The notes under the pieces: generated by a model
The model's database searches: none
Told to the model about the DNA's origin: nothing
The model's input: the letters and a program-made list of their open reading frames with translations, nothing else
Shown here: piece by piece, positions 34,630-42,153 of the stretch
Layout of the letters: each line of letters starts with the position of its first letter
Position numbering within the stretch: the first letter of the stretch is position 1
Position numbers and translations under genes: made by a program
Source: Streptomyces spinosus
GTDB lineage: Bacteria; Actinomycetota; Actinomycetes; Streptomycetales; Streptomycetaceae
Direction: 5' to 3'
Assembly (NCBI RefSeq): GCF_020400655.1
Contig: NZ_JAINRC010000001.1
Location: forward strand, 186,001-250,000
Length of the DNA stretch: 64,000 nt

Positions 34630-35172
34630 ATGCGTATCGCGTTTCTGGTGGCACCCGAGGGCGTCGAGCAGGTCGAGCTGACCGAGCCGTGGGAGGCGGC
34701 CTCCGGCGCCGGGCACGAGCCGGTGCTGGTGTCGACCCAGTCCGGGAAGATCCAGGCGTTCAACCATCTGGACAAGGCGGACACGTTCCCCGTGGACGAG
34801 GTGGTGGGTGAGACGTCGGCCGGGTCGTTCGGCGGTCTCGTCCTGCCGGGCGGGGTGGCCAACCCGGACTTCCTGCGGATGGACGAGAAAGCCGTCGCGT
34901 TCGTGAAGGACTTCTTCGAGCGGGGCCGTCCGGTCGCCGCGATCTGCCACGCGCCGTGGACGCTGGTGGAGGCGGACGTCGTGCGCGGCCGGGTGCTGAC
35001 CTCCTGGCCGAGTCTGCGCACGGACATCGAGAACGCCGGCGGCACCTGGGTGGACGAGCAGGTCAAGATCTGCGACCACGGCTCCAACCAGCTGGTGACC
35101 AGCCGCAAGCCGGACGACCTGAAGGCGTTCTGCGACGCGTTCCTGCACGTGTTCGCCGGCGAGGCCGGCTGA
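34630..35172 (+). CDS. DJ-1/PfpI family protein (type 1 glutamine amidotransferase-like)
   Basis: 180 aa. The nucleophile elbow is AAICHAPW with its Cys near residue 103, flanked by FGGLVLPGGVANPDFLR and DHGSNQLVTSRKPDDL, as in PfpI/YhbO proteins. Such proteins act in stress protection (deglycase, chaperone or protease activities have been reported). GGAAG precedes the ATG and the gene starts 4 bp after the membrane-protein stop, so it belongs to the same operon. A hairpin follows its stop. Confidence 0.9.
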   Translation: MRIAFLVAPEGVEQVELTEPWEAASGAGHEPVLVSTQSGKIQAFNHLDKADTFPVDEVVGETSAGSFGGLVLPGGVANPDFLRMDEKAVAFVKDFFERGRPVAAICHAPWTLVEADVVRGRVLTSWPSLRTDIENAGGTWVDEQVKICDHGSNQLVTSRKPDDLKAFCDAFLHVFAGEAG

Positions 35173-35190
35173 GCGGCCGCGGGACGAGAG

Positions 35191-35218
35191 GGGGCCGGTC
35201 CGCAAGGGCCGGCCCTTT
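35191..35218. terminator. Hairpin terminator
   Basis: GGGCCGG (35192-35198) pairs with CCGGCCC (35209-35215) and TTT follows. The nested palindrome AAGGGCCGGCCCTT lies at 35204-35217. It sits between the convergent DJ-1-like and DUF6158-like genes. Confidence 0.7.
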
Positions 35219-35246
35219 CGTGTGGGTGCCGCTTCCCCCGCGGGCG

Positions 35247-35534
35247 TCAGGTGCCGGTGGTGCCCGGAGTCGCCGCCTCGCCGCAGCCGCGCTCACGGGC
35301 GCCCTCGCGGGTGCGGGCGGCGCTCACCAGGCGGCGGGGGTTGCGGCGCAGGTACTCGCCCTCCAGCTGCGCCATGCGCTCGTTGTGGGCCCGCAGTGCG
35401 TCGTTGGAGCCGTACAGGAGAGTGTCGTGGCGCGTGCGGTGGATCGTCTCCAGCTCCTTCATGAGCTGCTGGTCGTCCAGCCGGCTGGGGTCGACTCCGG
35501 TCATGGTGGTGCCCCGCTCGTCGTGTTCGTTCAT
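35247..35534 (-). CDS. Small DUF6158-like protein
   Basis: 95 aa, function unknown. The core LDDQQLMKELETIHRTRHDTLLYGSNDALRAHNERMAQLEGEYLRR pattern (written here in pieces: LDDQQLMKELE, HRTRHDT, LRAHNERMAQLEGEYL) is typical of a small Streptomyces family often labelled DUF6158, from memory. Helical, charged, no membrane segment. The start may be the ATG at 35534 or the in-frame ATG at 35504; neither has a strong ribosome site. It is divergent from the Vms1-like gene. Confidence 0.65.
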   Translation of the reverse strand: MNEHDERGTTMTGVDPSRLDDQQLMKELETIHRTRHDTLLYGSNDALRAHNERMAQLEGEYLRRNPRRLVSAARTREGARERGCGEAATPGTTGT

Positions 35535-35547
35535 GGGCTACGGGTAC
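35523..35547 (+). promoter_or_regulatory. SigB-type promoter (GTGT-N15-GGGTAC) before Vms1-like gene
   Basis: GTGT at 35523-35526, 15-nt spacer, GGGTAC at 35542-35547. Same hexamers and spacing as at 33540-33564. The predicted start is about 37 nt before the ATG at 35592. Confidence 0.65.
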
Positions 35548-35591
35548 CCGCCCGGCACGCACTGCCCCCGAGCGATTTCCGGGAGGAATCC

Positions 35592-36710
35592 ATGGAGCTC
35601 GCGTTCCTGAGTCCACTGTACGAACATCCGGGGTCCTGGGCCTCCGCATACGTCGACCTGTCGCGGCACGACGAGGACATGGCACACCGGCGGCACCTGA
35701 CGGCGGAGGCGGTGGCCCGGCAGCTGCGCGAGCAGGGCGCCGACGAGGCCACCTGCCGGGCTGTGTACGACACCGTGGACGCGCTGCGGCACAGCACCGA
35801 GCCGTACGGGCGGGCCGTCTTCGCCCGCGACGGCGAGGTCGTGCTCCAGGTGCCGCTGACCCAGGCCCCACCGCAGGACCTGGTGCACTGGGGCACGCTG
35901 CCGCACGTCACGCCGCTGCTCGACCTGGCCGGGGAGGACCCGGTGTCGCTGGTGGCGTACGTCGACCGCACCGGTGCCGACTTCGAGCTGCGCAGCGCGG
36001 TGCTCCAGGAGGAGGCCGGGCACGTGTTCGGCAGCCGGCAGTGGCCGATGCACCGGGCGAAGGCCTCCGACTGGTCCGAGCGGCACTTCCAGCTGAAGGT
36101 GGAGAACACCTGGGAGCACAACGCCCGGGAGATCGCCGAGGCCCTCGCGGCGTGCCAGGCCGAGACCGGGGCCGACCTGCTGATCCTGTGCGGGGAGGAG
36201 CGCGAGTGCCGGTCGGTGCACGAGCAGCTGCCCCAGCCGCTGCGGGAGCGGGCCGTCGAGGCCGCGCACGGCATCGGCAGCAGGCTGCTGCCGCGGGAGG
36301 TGGAGGACATCCGGGCCCGGCACGTCCGCGAGCGGGTGCTGGCCGACGTGGACCGGTACCGGGCCGCCCGGGCACCGGACGAGGAGCGGCGGGCCGCGGC
36401 GGTCGAGGGTGTGCCGCAGCTGATCGAGGCGGCGCGCGAGCACCGGCTGGCCGAGCTGCTGATCCGTCCGGACGCGCCGGACACGCACCGCGAGGTCTGG
36501 ATCGGCGAGGACCCGGACCAGCTGGCGGCCCGCCGTACGGAGCTGAAGAGCATCGGCGAGCAGCACGCCTGGCCGGCCCGCGCCGATGACGCGCTGGTGC
36601 GGGCGGCCGTGGTGACGGACGCGCCGGTCGTCTCGCTGACGCCGGTGCTGGAGGAGGCCGGCGACGAGGTCGTGGCGGGCGGCATGGGCGCGCTGCTGCG
36701 CTGGAGGTGA
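35592..36710 (+). CDS. eRF1-like Vms1/baeRF family protein (Rv2629 type)
   Basis: 372 aa, cytoplasmic. Two release-factor-like halves: about 1-165 and 170-372 (LLILCGEERECRSVHEQLP, VVTDAPVVSLTPVLEEAGDEVVAGGMGALLRW, the eRF1 domain-3-like end). By family, relatives cleave peptidyl-tRNA on stalled ribosomes (Vms1) and the mycobacterial member Rv2629 is a dormancy gene. The segment GSRQWPMHRA (about 152) could correspond to the catalytic loop with a Gln; I could not align it with certainty. GGGAGGAATCC precedes the ATG. A SigB-like promoter upstream suggests stress induction. Confidence 0.8.
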   Translation: MELAFLSPLYEHPGSWASAYVDLSRHDEDMAHRRHLTAEAVARQLREQGADEATCRAVYDTVDALRHSTEPYGRAVFARDGEVVLQVPLTQAPPQDLVHWGTLPHVTPLLDLAGEDPVSLVAYVDRTGADFELRSAVLQEEAGHVFGSRQWPMHRAKASDWSERHFQLKVENTWEHNAREIAEALAACQAETGADLLILCGEERECRSVHEQLPQPLRERAVEAAHGIGSRLLPREVEDIRARHVRERVLADVDRYRAARAPDEERRAAAVEGVPQLIEAAREHRLAELLIRPDAPDTHREVWIGEDPDQLAARRTELKSIGEQHAWPARADDALVRAAVVTDAPVVSLTPVLEEAGDEVVAGGMGALLRWR

Positions 36711-36736
36711 CGGCCCCGGGGACCGGCCGGGCGGCG

Positions 36737-36808
36737 CGGCGGGCCGGCCCGGGTCAGCGGGCCCGCTCGACCCGGCGGGCCGGCCCGGGTCAGCGGGCCC
36801 GCTCGACC
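36737..36808. repeat. 36-bp perfect tandem duplication over the ABC-F stop codon
   Basis: Two identical 36-bp units, 36737-36772 and 36773-36808. The right unit contains the last codons and stop codon of the ABC-F gene; the left unit is a copy beyond the stop, in the same frame. Each unit contains a GGGCCGGCCCG-type inverted repeat that could serve as a terminator stem. Confidence 0.95.
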
Positions 36809-38409
36809 CGCCGTTCGTCCCAGACCGGTTCCGGAGTCTCGCGGACCCGGCCGTCGGAGCCGAAGACCAGGAAGCGGTCGAAGGAGCGGGCGAACCAGCG
36901 GTCGTGGGTGACCGCGAGGACCGTGCCCTGGAACGCCTCCAGCCCCTCCTGGAGGGCCTCGGCGGACTCCAGGTCGAGGTTGTCGGTGGGCTCGTCCAGG
37001 AGCAGCGCGGTGGCGCCCGCCAGCTCCAGCAGCAGGATCTGGAAGCGGGCCTGCTGTCCGCCGGAGAGCCGGTCGAAGCTCTGTTCGGCCTGCTGGGTGA
37101 GTTCGTAGCGGCGCAGCCGGGACATGGCGGCGCCCCGGTCCTGGGCGTGCTCCTTCCAGAGGATGTCGAGGAGGGTGCGGCCCTGGAGCTCGGGGTGGGC
37201 GTGGGTCTGGGCGAAGTGGCCGGGCACGACCCGGGCGCCCAGCTTCCACTGCCCTGTGTGGGCGACGTCCTCGCCGGCGAGGAGCCGCAGGAAATGCGAC
37301 TTGCCGGAGCCGTTGGAGCCGAGGACGGCGACCCGTTCGCCGTAGAAGACCTCCAGGTCGAACGGCTTCATCAGCCCGGTCAGTTCGAGTCCCTGGCAGG
37401 TGACGGCCCGTACGCCGGTACGGCCGCCCTTCAGCCGCATGGTGATGTCCTGCTCGCGGGGCGGCTCCGGCGGCGGGCCGGCCTCCTCGAACTTGCGCAG
37501 GCGGGTCTGGGCGGCCTGGTAGCGGGAGGCCATCTCGTGGCTGACAGCCGCGGCCTGACGGAGCGTCAGGACGAGCTTCTTCAGCTGGGCGTGCTTCTCG
37601 TCCCAGCGGCGGCGCAGCTCCTCGAAGCGGGCGAAGCGTTCGCGGCGGGCCTCGTGGTAGGTGGCGAAGCCGCCGCCGTGCACCCAGGCGTCGGCGCCGG
37701 CCGGGCCCGGTTCGACGGAGACGATCTTCTCGGCGGCGCGGGCGAGGAGTTCGCGGTCGTGGGAGACGAACAGGACCGTCTTGCGGGTCTCCTTGAGCTG
37801 CTCCTCCAGCCACCGCTTGCCGGGCACGTCGAGGTAGTTGTCCGGCTCGTCCAGCAGCAGCACCTCGTCGGTGCCGCGCAGCAGCGCCTCCAGCACGAGC
37901 CGCTTCTGCTCACCGCCGGAGAGGGTGCGCACCTGCCGCCACTGGGCGCGCTCGTACGGCACGCCGAGCGCGGCGGTGGTGCACATGTCCCACAGGGTCT
38001 CGGCCTCGTAGCCGCGCACCTCGGCCCAGTCGGCGAGGGCCTGCGCGTACCGGAGCTGGGCCGCCTCGTCGTCGACGGTCATGATGGCGTGCTCGGCCAC
38101 GTCGACCGCCTTCGCCGCCTCGCGGATGCGGGGCGGGGCGACGGAGACGAGCAGGTCGCGCACGGTCGTCTCGTCCCGCACGGAGCCGACGAACTGGCGC
38201 ATGACGCCCAGGCCGCCGCTGACGGTCACACTGCCGCCGTGCGGTTTCAGCTCGCCGGAGATCAGCCGCAGCAAGGTGGTCTTGCCCGCGCCGTTCGGGC
38301 CGACCAGGGCGACGGCGGCCCCTTCGCCCACCCGGAAGGAGACGTCGCCGAGCAGCGCCCTCCCGTCGGGGAGGTAGTACTCCAGGTGCGCGGCTTCCAG
38401 ATGTCCCAT
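36790..38409 (-). CDS. ABC-F family ATPase
   Basis: 539 aa soluble protein with two ABC cassettes and no membrane domain. First cassette: Walker A VGPNGAGKTT (about 37-46), signature LSGGEQKR, Walker B VLLLDEPDNYLD. Linker about 255-320 rich in charged residues (HAQLKKLVLTLRQ). Second cassette: Walker A LGSNGSGKS, signature LSGGQQAR, Walker B LLLDEPTDNLD. ABC-F proteins act on ribosomes as translation or antibiotic-resistance factors. Nothing points to a specific drug. The ATG at 38409 opens a clear MGHLEAAHLEYYLPDG start. Confidence 0.92.
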   Translation of the reverse strand: MGHLEAAHLEYYLPDGRALLGDVSFRVGEGAAVALVGPNGAGKTTLLRLISGELKPHGGSVTVSGGLGVMRQFVGSVRDETTVRDLLVSVAPPRIREAAKAVDVAEHAIMTVDDEAAQLRYAQALADWAEVRGYEAETLWDMCTTAALGVPYERAQWRQVRTLSGGEQKRLVLEALLRGTDEVLLLDEPDNYLDVPGKRWLEEQLKETRKTVLFVSHDRELLARAAEKIVSVEPGPAGADAWVHGGGFATYHEARRERFARFEELRRRWDEKHAQLKKLVLTLRQAAAVSHEMASRYQAAQTRLRKFEEAGPPPEPPREQDITMRLKGGRTGVRAVTCQGLELTGLMKPFDLEVFYGERVAVLGSNGSGKSHFLRLLAGEDVAHTGQWKLGARVVPGHFAQTHAHPELQGRTLLDILWKEHAQDRGAAMSRLRRYELTQQAEQSFDRLSGGQQARFQILLLELAGATALLLDEPTDNLDLESAEALQEGLEAFQGTVLAVTHDRWFARSFDRFLVFGSDGRVRETPEPVWDERRVERAR

Positions 38410-38998
38410 GGCCAGGCATTCTCCGAGCCGTCCCCCGTCCGGGGCAAACCGTTATCCGCGACCCCGGCCCGCGGCCCGACGCGCCGGGAGCGGACCGCTG
38501 CGGGGACCGGGGCCCGGCGCCCCCAGAGGAGGTGCGGGGCGCACGGCGGCGGCGGGCCCGTGCCGCGGTTGTTCACGGCGGCGGTCGCGGGCCCGCCGGT
38601 CCGGTCCGCCCGGCCACGCGGCGCCCCGGGACGCCGGCCGGCACGGGGGCGCCACGGCCGGCCTGTGAGATCGGGCCGGTGGCGGGCGGCCGGGCCGGCG
38701 GCGGGCGGTCGGGCCGGTGGCGGGCGGGGCCGATGGCGGGCGGGGCCGATGGCGGGCGGCCGGTCCGGCGGCAGGCGGGGCCGGTGGCGGGCGGCCGGTC
38801 CGGCGGCAGGCGGGGCCGGTGGCGGGCGGCCGGTCCGGCGGCAGGCGGGGCCGGTGGCGGGCGGTCGGGCCGGTGGCGGGCGGATGCGACGGGCAGGCCC
38901 GCCGGAGCACGGGCAGGGGCGGCCGGGACCTCCTCTCTCACCCGGTCGGCGGACCGGGGCGAGGACAAGAACCGGGCGCTTGCGGGTAAGCGGACCCC
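38410..38998. other. 589-bp non-coding region with minisatellite
   Basis: Divergent region between the ABC-F gene and the PAP2-kinase gene. The left part is plain GC-rich sequence; the middle (38674-38882) is the 35-bp repeat array. The frames running through it are repeat artefacts and show no protein features. Confidence 0.7.
38674..38882. repeat. 35-bp tandem repeat array with 17-18-bp sub-units
   Basis: Units at 38744-38778, 38779-38813 and 38814-38848; the last two are identical and the first differs at one base. A fourth partial unit begins at 38849, and shorter related GGCCGGTGGCGGGCGG-type units precede them from 38674. The period is not a multiple of 3. Confidence 0.93.
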
Positions 38999-40495
38999 AT
39001 GAGCCCAGACGTGGACCTGACTGCCCCCACGGCCGCCGCCCGCACCTCGCTGCGCACGCTGCTCGACCTCGACGGCCGCCTGTTCAACGCCGCCGCCGCC
39101 CGGCACTGGCCCGGCGCCGAACGCGTCCTGCCCCGCCTGAGCCGCAGCGCGAACCACGGGGTGCTGTGGTTCGCGACGGCCGCCGCGATGGCCGCGAGCC
39201 GCACACCCCGGGCCCGCCGGGCGGCGGCCCGCGGACTGGTCTCGCTCGGCCTGGCCTCGTTGACGATCAACACGCTCGGCAAGCGCTCGGTGCGCCGGGC
39301 CCGGCCGGTGCTGGACCCGGTCCCGCTGGTGCGGCAGCTGAAGCGGCAGCCCATCACGACCTCCTTCCCGTCCGGCCACGCGGCGTCCGCCGCCGCCTTC
39401 GCCACCGGCGTCGCCCTGGAGTCCCCGGCGTGGGGCGCGGCGGTGGCACCGGTGGCGTTCTCGGTGGCGATGTCCCGGGTGTACACGGGGGTGCACTTCC
39501 CGAGCGACGTACTGGCCGGGGCGGCACTCGGCGCGGGCGCCGCCTTCCTGGTACGGCGCCTGGTACCGACCCGCTCCCAGATCCGGCGCCCCGACCGGCC
39601 GCGAGCCGCGGCCCCCGCGCTGCCCGAGGGCGACGGTCTGGTGATGGTCGCCAACCGGGCGTCGGGGACGGCGGACCGGGTGCGGGCACTGCACGACGCG
39701 CTGCCGGCGGCCGAGATCGTCGAGTGCGCGCCCGAGGAGGTCGGCGACGAACTGGAGAAGGCGGCGGCCCGCGCCCGGGTGCTCGGGGTGTGCGGCGGCG
39801 ACGGCACGGTGAACGCGGCGGCCGGGGTCGCGCTGCGGCACGGTCTGCCGCTCGCGGTACTGCCGGGCGGCACCCTCAACCACTTCGCGTACGACCTGGG
39901 TGTGGAGGACGAACGCCAGCTGGCCCAGGCCGTCCGGCACGGCGAGGCGGTCCGGGTGGACGCGGTCCGGTTCACCGGCCCGAAGACCCGTGGGCTTTTC
40001 CTCAACACGCTGAGCCTGGGCGTGTACCCGGAGCTGGTGCGTGCGCGGGACAGCTGGGAGAGCCGGATCGGCGGCTGGTGGGCCGGGGTACTCGGCGCGC
40101 TGCGCGTGCTGCGCGCCGGCCGGCACCCGCTGGAGGTGGAGCTGGGCGGTGAGCGGCGGCCCCTGTGGCTGCTGTTCGTCGGCAACGGCGTCTACCACCG
40201 GATGGGCCTCACACCGGGCCGCCGCACCGATCTGGCGGACGGCCTGCTGGACGTGCGGGTCGTGCACGGCAACGGCAGGCCCGCGCTGCGGCTGCTCACC
40301 GCCGCCGTCTCGGGCCCGCTGACCCGCTCGCCCGGCCACGCGGCGGTCCAGGTGCACCGGCTGCGGCTGACCGGCATCGCGCCGGACACCCCGCTGGCGT
40401 ACGACGGCGAGGTGACGACGGTGTCGGGCGAGTTGACCCTGGAGAAGCTCCCGGAGGCTCTGACGGTCTACCGCCCCCCGGCGGCCGCCCGCTGA
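38999..40495 (+). CDS. PAP2 phosphatase-diacylglycerol kinase fusion
   Basis: 498 aa with two enzymatic domains. PAP2 lipid phosphatase about 30-190: motif 1 KRSVRRARP, motif 2 PSGHAAS, motif 3 SRVYTGVHFPSDVLAG, with membrane-spanning hydrophobic segments between. DAGK-type lipid kinase about 210-498: VMVANRASGTADRV, GVCGGDGTVNAAA and VLPGGTLNHFAYDLG. One polypeptide could both remove and add phosphate on lipid substrates. The combination is known in actinobacteria; substrate and direction are not known. The ATG is at 38999. Confidence 0.92.
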   Translation: MSPDVDLTAPTAAARTSLRTLLDLDGRLFNAAAARHWPGAERVLPRLSRSANHGVLWFATAAAMAASRTPRARRAAARGLVSLGLASLTINTLGKRSVRRARPVLDPVPLVRQLKRQPITTSFPSGHAASAAAFATGVALESPAWGAAVAPVAFSVAMSRVYTGVHFPSDVLAGAALGAGAAFLVRRLVPTRSQIRRPDRPRAAAPALPEGDGLVMVANRASGTADRVRALHDALPAAEIVECAPEEVGDELEKAAARARVLGVCGGDGTVNAAAGVALRHGLPLAVLPGGTLNHFAYDLGVEDERQLAQAVRHGEAVRVDAVRFTGPKTRGLFLNTLSLGVYPELVRARDSWESRIGGWWAGVLGALRVLRAGRHPLEVELGGERRPLWLLFVGNGVYHRMGLTPGRRTDLADGLLDVRVVHGNGRPALRLLTAAVSGPLTRSPGHAAVQVHRLRLTGIAPDTPLAYDGEVTTVSGELTLEKLPEALTVYRPPAAAR

Positions 40496-40625
40496 GGGCG
40501 CGCGCGGCACCCCTTGTCCACATCATGAAATGCGGGTCTCATCATTCGGCATGCCCGCGTACGGTTGGCCGTACCGGCGGACGGGGTCCGGCCGGTGTCG
40601 CCGCCGAGGGTGAAGGGGTTCAGCC

Positions 40626-41447
40626 ATGCCGAGAGCGCAGGAGACCGCCGTCTACACGCACGGGCACCACGAGTCGGTGCTGCGGTCGCACACCTGGCGG
40701 ACCGCCGCCAACTCCGCGGCCTACCTGCTCGGCGTGCTGAAGCCCCACATGAGGATCCTGGACATCGGCTGCGGGCCCGGGACCATCACCGCCGACCTGG
40801 CGGAACTGGTCCCCGACGGCCGGGTCACCGGCGTCGACCGGGCACCCGGCGTCCTGGAACAGGCCCGGGCCACCGCGGTCGGCCGCGGTCTGACGAACGT
40901 CGACTTCGCGGTGGCCGACGTCCACGCCCTGGACTACCCGGACGACACCTTCTGCGTGGTCCACGCCCACCAGGTGCTCCAGCACGTAGGCGACCCCGTG
41001 CGGGCGCTGCGCGAGATGCGCCGGGTGACGAAGCCGGGCGGGTTCATCGCCGTACGGGACGCGGACTACGCGGCCATGACCTGGTATCCGGCCGTGCCCG
41101 GCCTGGACGACTGGCTGGAGCTGTACGAGCGGGTCGCCCGGGCCAACGGGGGCGAACCCGACGCCGGGCGCCGGCTGGCGGCGTGGGCGCGGGCCGCGGG
41201 CCTGCGAGACGTCACGGCCGGCTCGAGCACCTGGACGTTCGCCACGCCCGAGGAGCGGGCCTGGTGGAGCGGCCTGTGGGCGGACCGCACCCTCGCCTCC
41301 GACTACGCCGACCGGGCCACGCGGGGCGGTCACGCGACGGCGGAACGGCTGCGGGCCGTGTCGGAGGCCTGGCGGGACTGGGGGCGGCGGGAGGACGGCT
41401 GGTTCGCGGTCCTGCACGGGGAGGTCCTGTGCCGCAAAGAGTCCTGA
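40626..41447 (+). CDS. UbiE-like SAM-dependent methyltransferase
   Basis: 273 aa. SAM motif LDIGCGPGTITADLA (about 45-59), VTGVDRAPGVLEQA, FAVADVHAL, then HQVLQHVGDPVRALREMRRVTKPGG as in Methyltransf_11/25. The length and C-terminal part fit the common Streptomyces group annotated as ubiquinone/menaquinone-type methyltransferases, though the true substrate is unknown. Preceded by an AAGGGG-like site. It is followed by three 45-bp imperfect repeats and then the convergent gvp operon. Confidence 0.88.
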   Translation: MPRAQETAVYTHGHHESVLRSHTWRTAANSAAYLLGVLKPHMRILDIGCGPGTITADLAELVPDGRVTGVDRAPGVLEQARATAVGRGLTNVDFAVADVHALDYPDDTFCVVHAHQVLQHVGDPVRALREMRRVTKPGGFIAVRDADYAAMTWYPAVPGLDDWLELYERVARANGGEPDAGRRLAAWARAAGLRDVTAGSSTWTFATPEERAWWSGLWADRTLASDYADRATRGGHATAERLRAVSEAWRDWGRREDGWFAVLHGEVLCRKES

Positions 41448-41460
41448 TGCGCGGGGTTCC

Positions 41461-41595
41461 GCAGGCCCGCACCACAGGAGGTTCCTTCTCGGTGCGCGCA
41501 ATCCGGGAGACCCGCCCCGCAGAAGGTGCCTTCCTGGTGCGCGCAATCCGGTAGGCCCGGACCGCCGGAGGCGTCTTCCTCGGTGCGCGGCCCGG
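41461..41595. repeat. Three imperfect 45-bp tandem repeats
   Basis: Units 41461-41505, 41506-41550 and 41551-41595. The shared core GGTGCGCGCAATCCGG ends units 1 and 2; unit 3 keeps GGTGCGCGG. They lie between the stop codons of the methyltransferase and gvpK, so outside both genes. 41596-41671 holds nothing else I can name. Confidence 0.85.
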
Positions 41596-41671
41596 CCGCG
41601 GGCGGCGGCGGGGGCCGCTGGAACCTCTGGTGAGCGGCCGGCCGCGCTAGTGCCCGGCGGGGTCCGCGCCC

Positions 41672-41968
41672 TCAGTGCCCATCGCGCGGGAGCAGCGGTC
41701 CGAGCGGCCCGAGGTCCAGGTTCAGGTCCTCGGGCCGCAGCCCGTAGCGGTCCCGCAGCTCGGCCATCCGCTCCTCCAGGAGCATCAGGGTGAGCCCGAT
41801 CCGCTCCTCCTGCTCCTCGGTCAGCTCACCGGTGTCGAAGCGGCGCACGGCCTGCCGCTCCATCAGCTGGCGCAGCAACTCGACCACGGTGAGCACGAGT
41901 TTCACCAGGTCGCGCTCGACCGTGTCGGGTTCCAGGTCGAGCCGCTTGCGGCGCTGCCGCGCGGTCAT
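41672..41968 (-). CDS. gvpK: Gas vesicle protein GvpK
   Basis: 98 aa helical accessory protein of gas vesicle assembly. GvpK pattern: LDLEPDTVERDLVKLVLTVVELLRQLMERQAVRR and LTEEQEERIGLTLMLLEERMAELRDRYGL (given as family stretches in pieces, core residues about 10-80), ending LNLDLGPLGPL. The ATG at 41968 overlaps the gvpS stop by 4 bp. Last gene of the operon, as in the Streptomyces order gvpOAFGYZJLSK. Confidence 0.93.
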   Translation of the reverse strand: MTARQRRKRLDLEPDTVERDLVKLVLTVVELLRQLMERQAVRRFDTGELTEEQEERIGLTLMLLEERMAELRDRYGLRPEDLNLDLGPLGPLLPRDGH

Positions 41969-42153
41969 AGGAGCTCCTCGAAGGGCGACGGGACCTGCGC
42001 GTTCACGGAACTGATGAGCGCGTTGAGGTCGATGCGGACGAGATCGACGTCCGCGATACGCAGGGTGATGTCGCCGGTGATGACGACACCGCCGGCCAGC
42101 AGCCGGTCCAGGAGGTCGACCAGCGCGATCTCGCGGCGTTCGACTACGGTCAC
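41965..42153 (-). CDS. gvpS: Gas vesicle protein GvpS (GvpA family)
   Basis: 62 aa, GvpA-like fold: LVDLLDRLLAGGVVITGDIT then LRIADVDLVRIDLNALISSV, the beta-strand pair characteristic of gas vesicle structural proteins. Shorter than GvpA and probably an assembly or minor wall component. Overlaps gvpL upstream and gvpK downstream by 4 bp each, so translation is coupled. Confidence 0.93.
   Translation of the reverse strand: MTVVERREIALVDLLDRLLAGGVVITGDITLRIADVDLVRIDLNALISSVNAQVPSPFEELL

Noticed and set aside
34956..35591. N-terminal extension of the Vms1-like gene
   Set aside because: The open frame reaches back through the DJ-1 gene and the DUF6158-like gene, but the conserved protein starts at 35592 after a clear ribosome site and stress promoter.
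38674..38882. CRISPR array or coding repeats
   Set aside because: Contiguous 35-bp units without spacers; the period is not a multiple of 3, so no frame keeps a constant peptide repeat.
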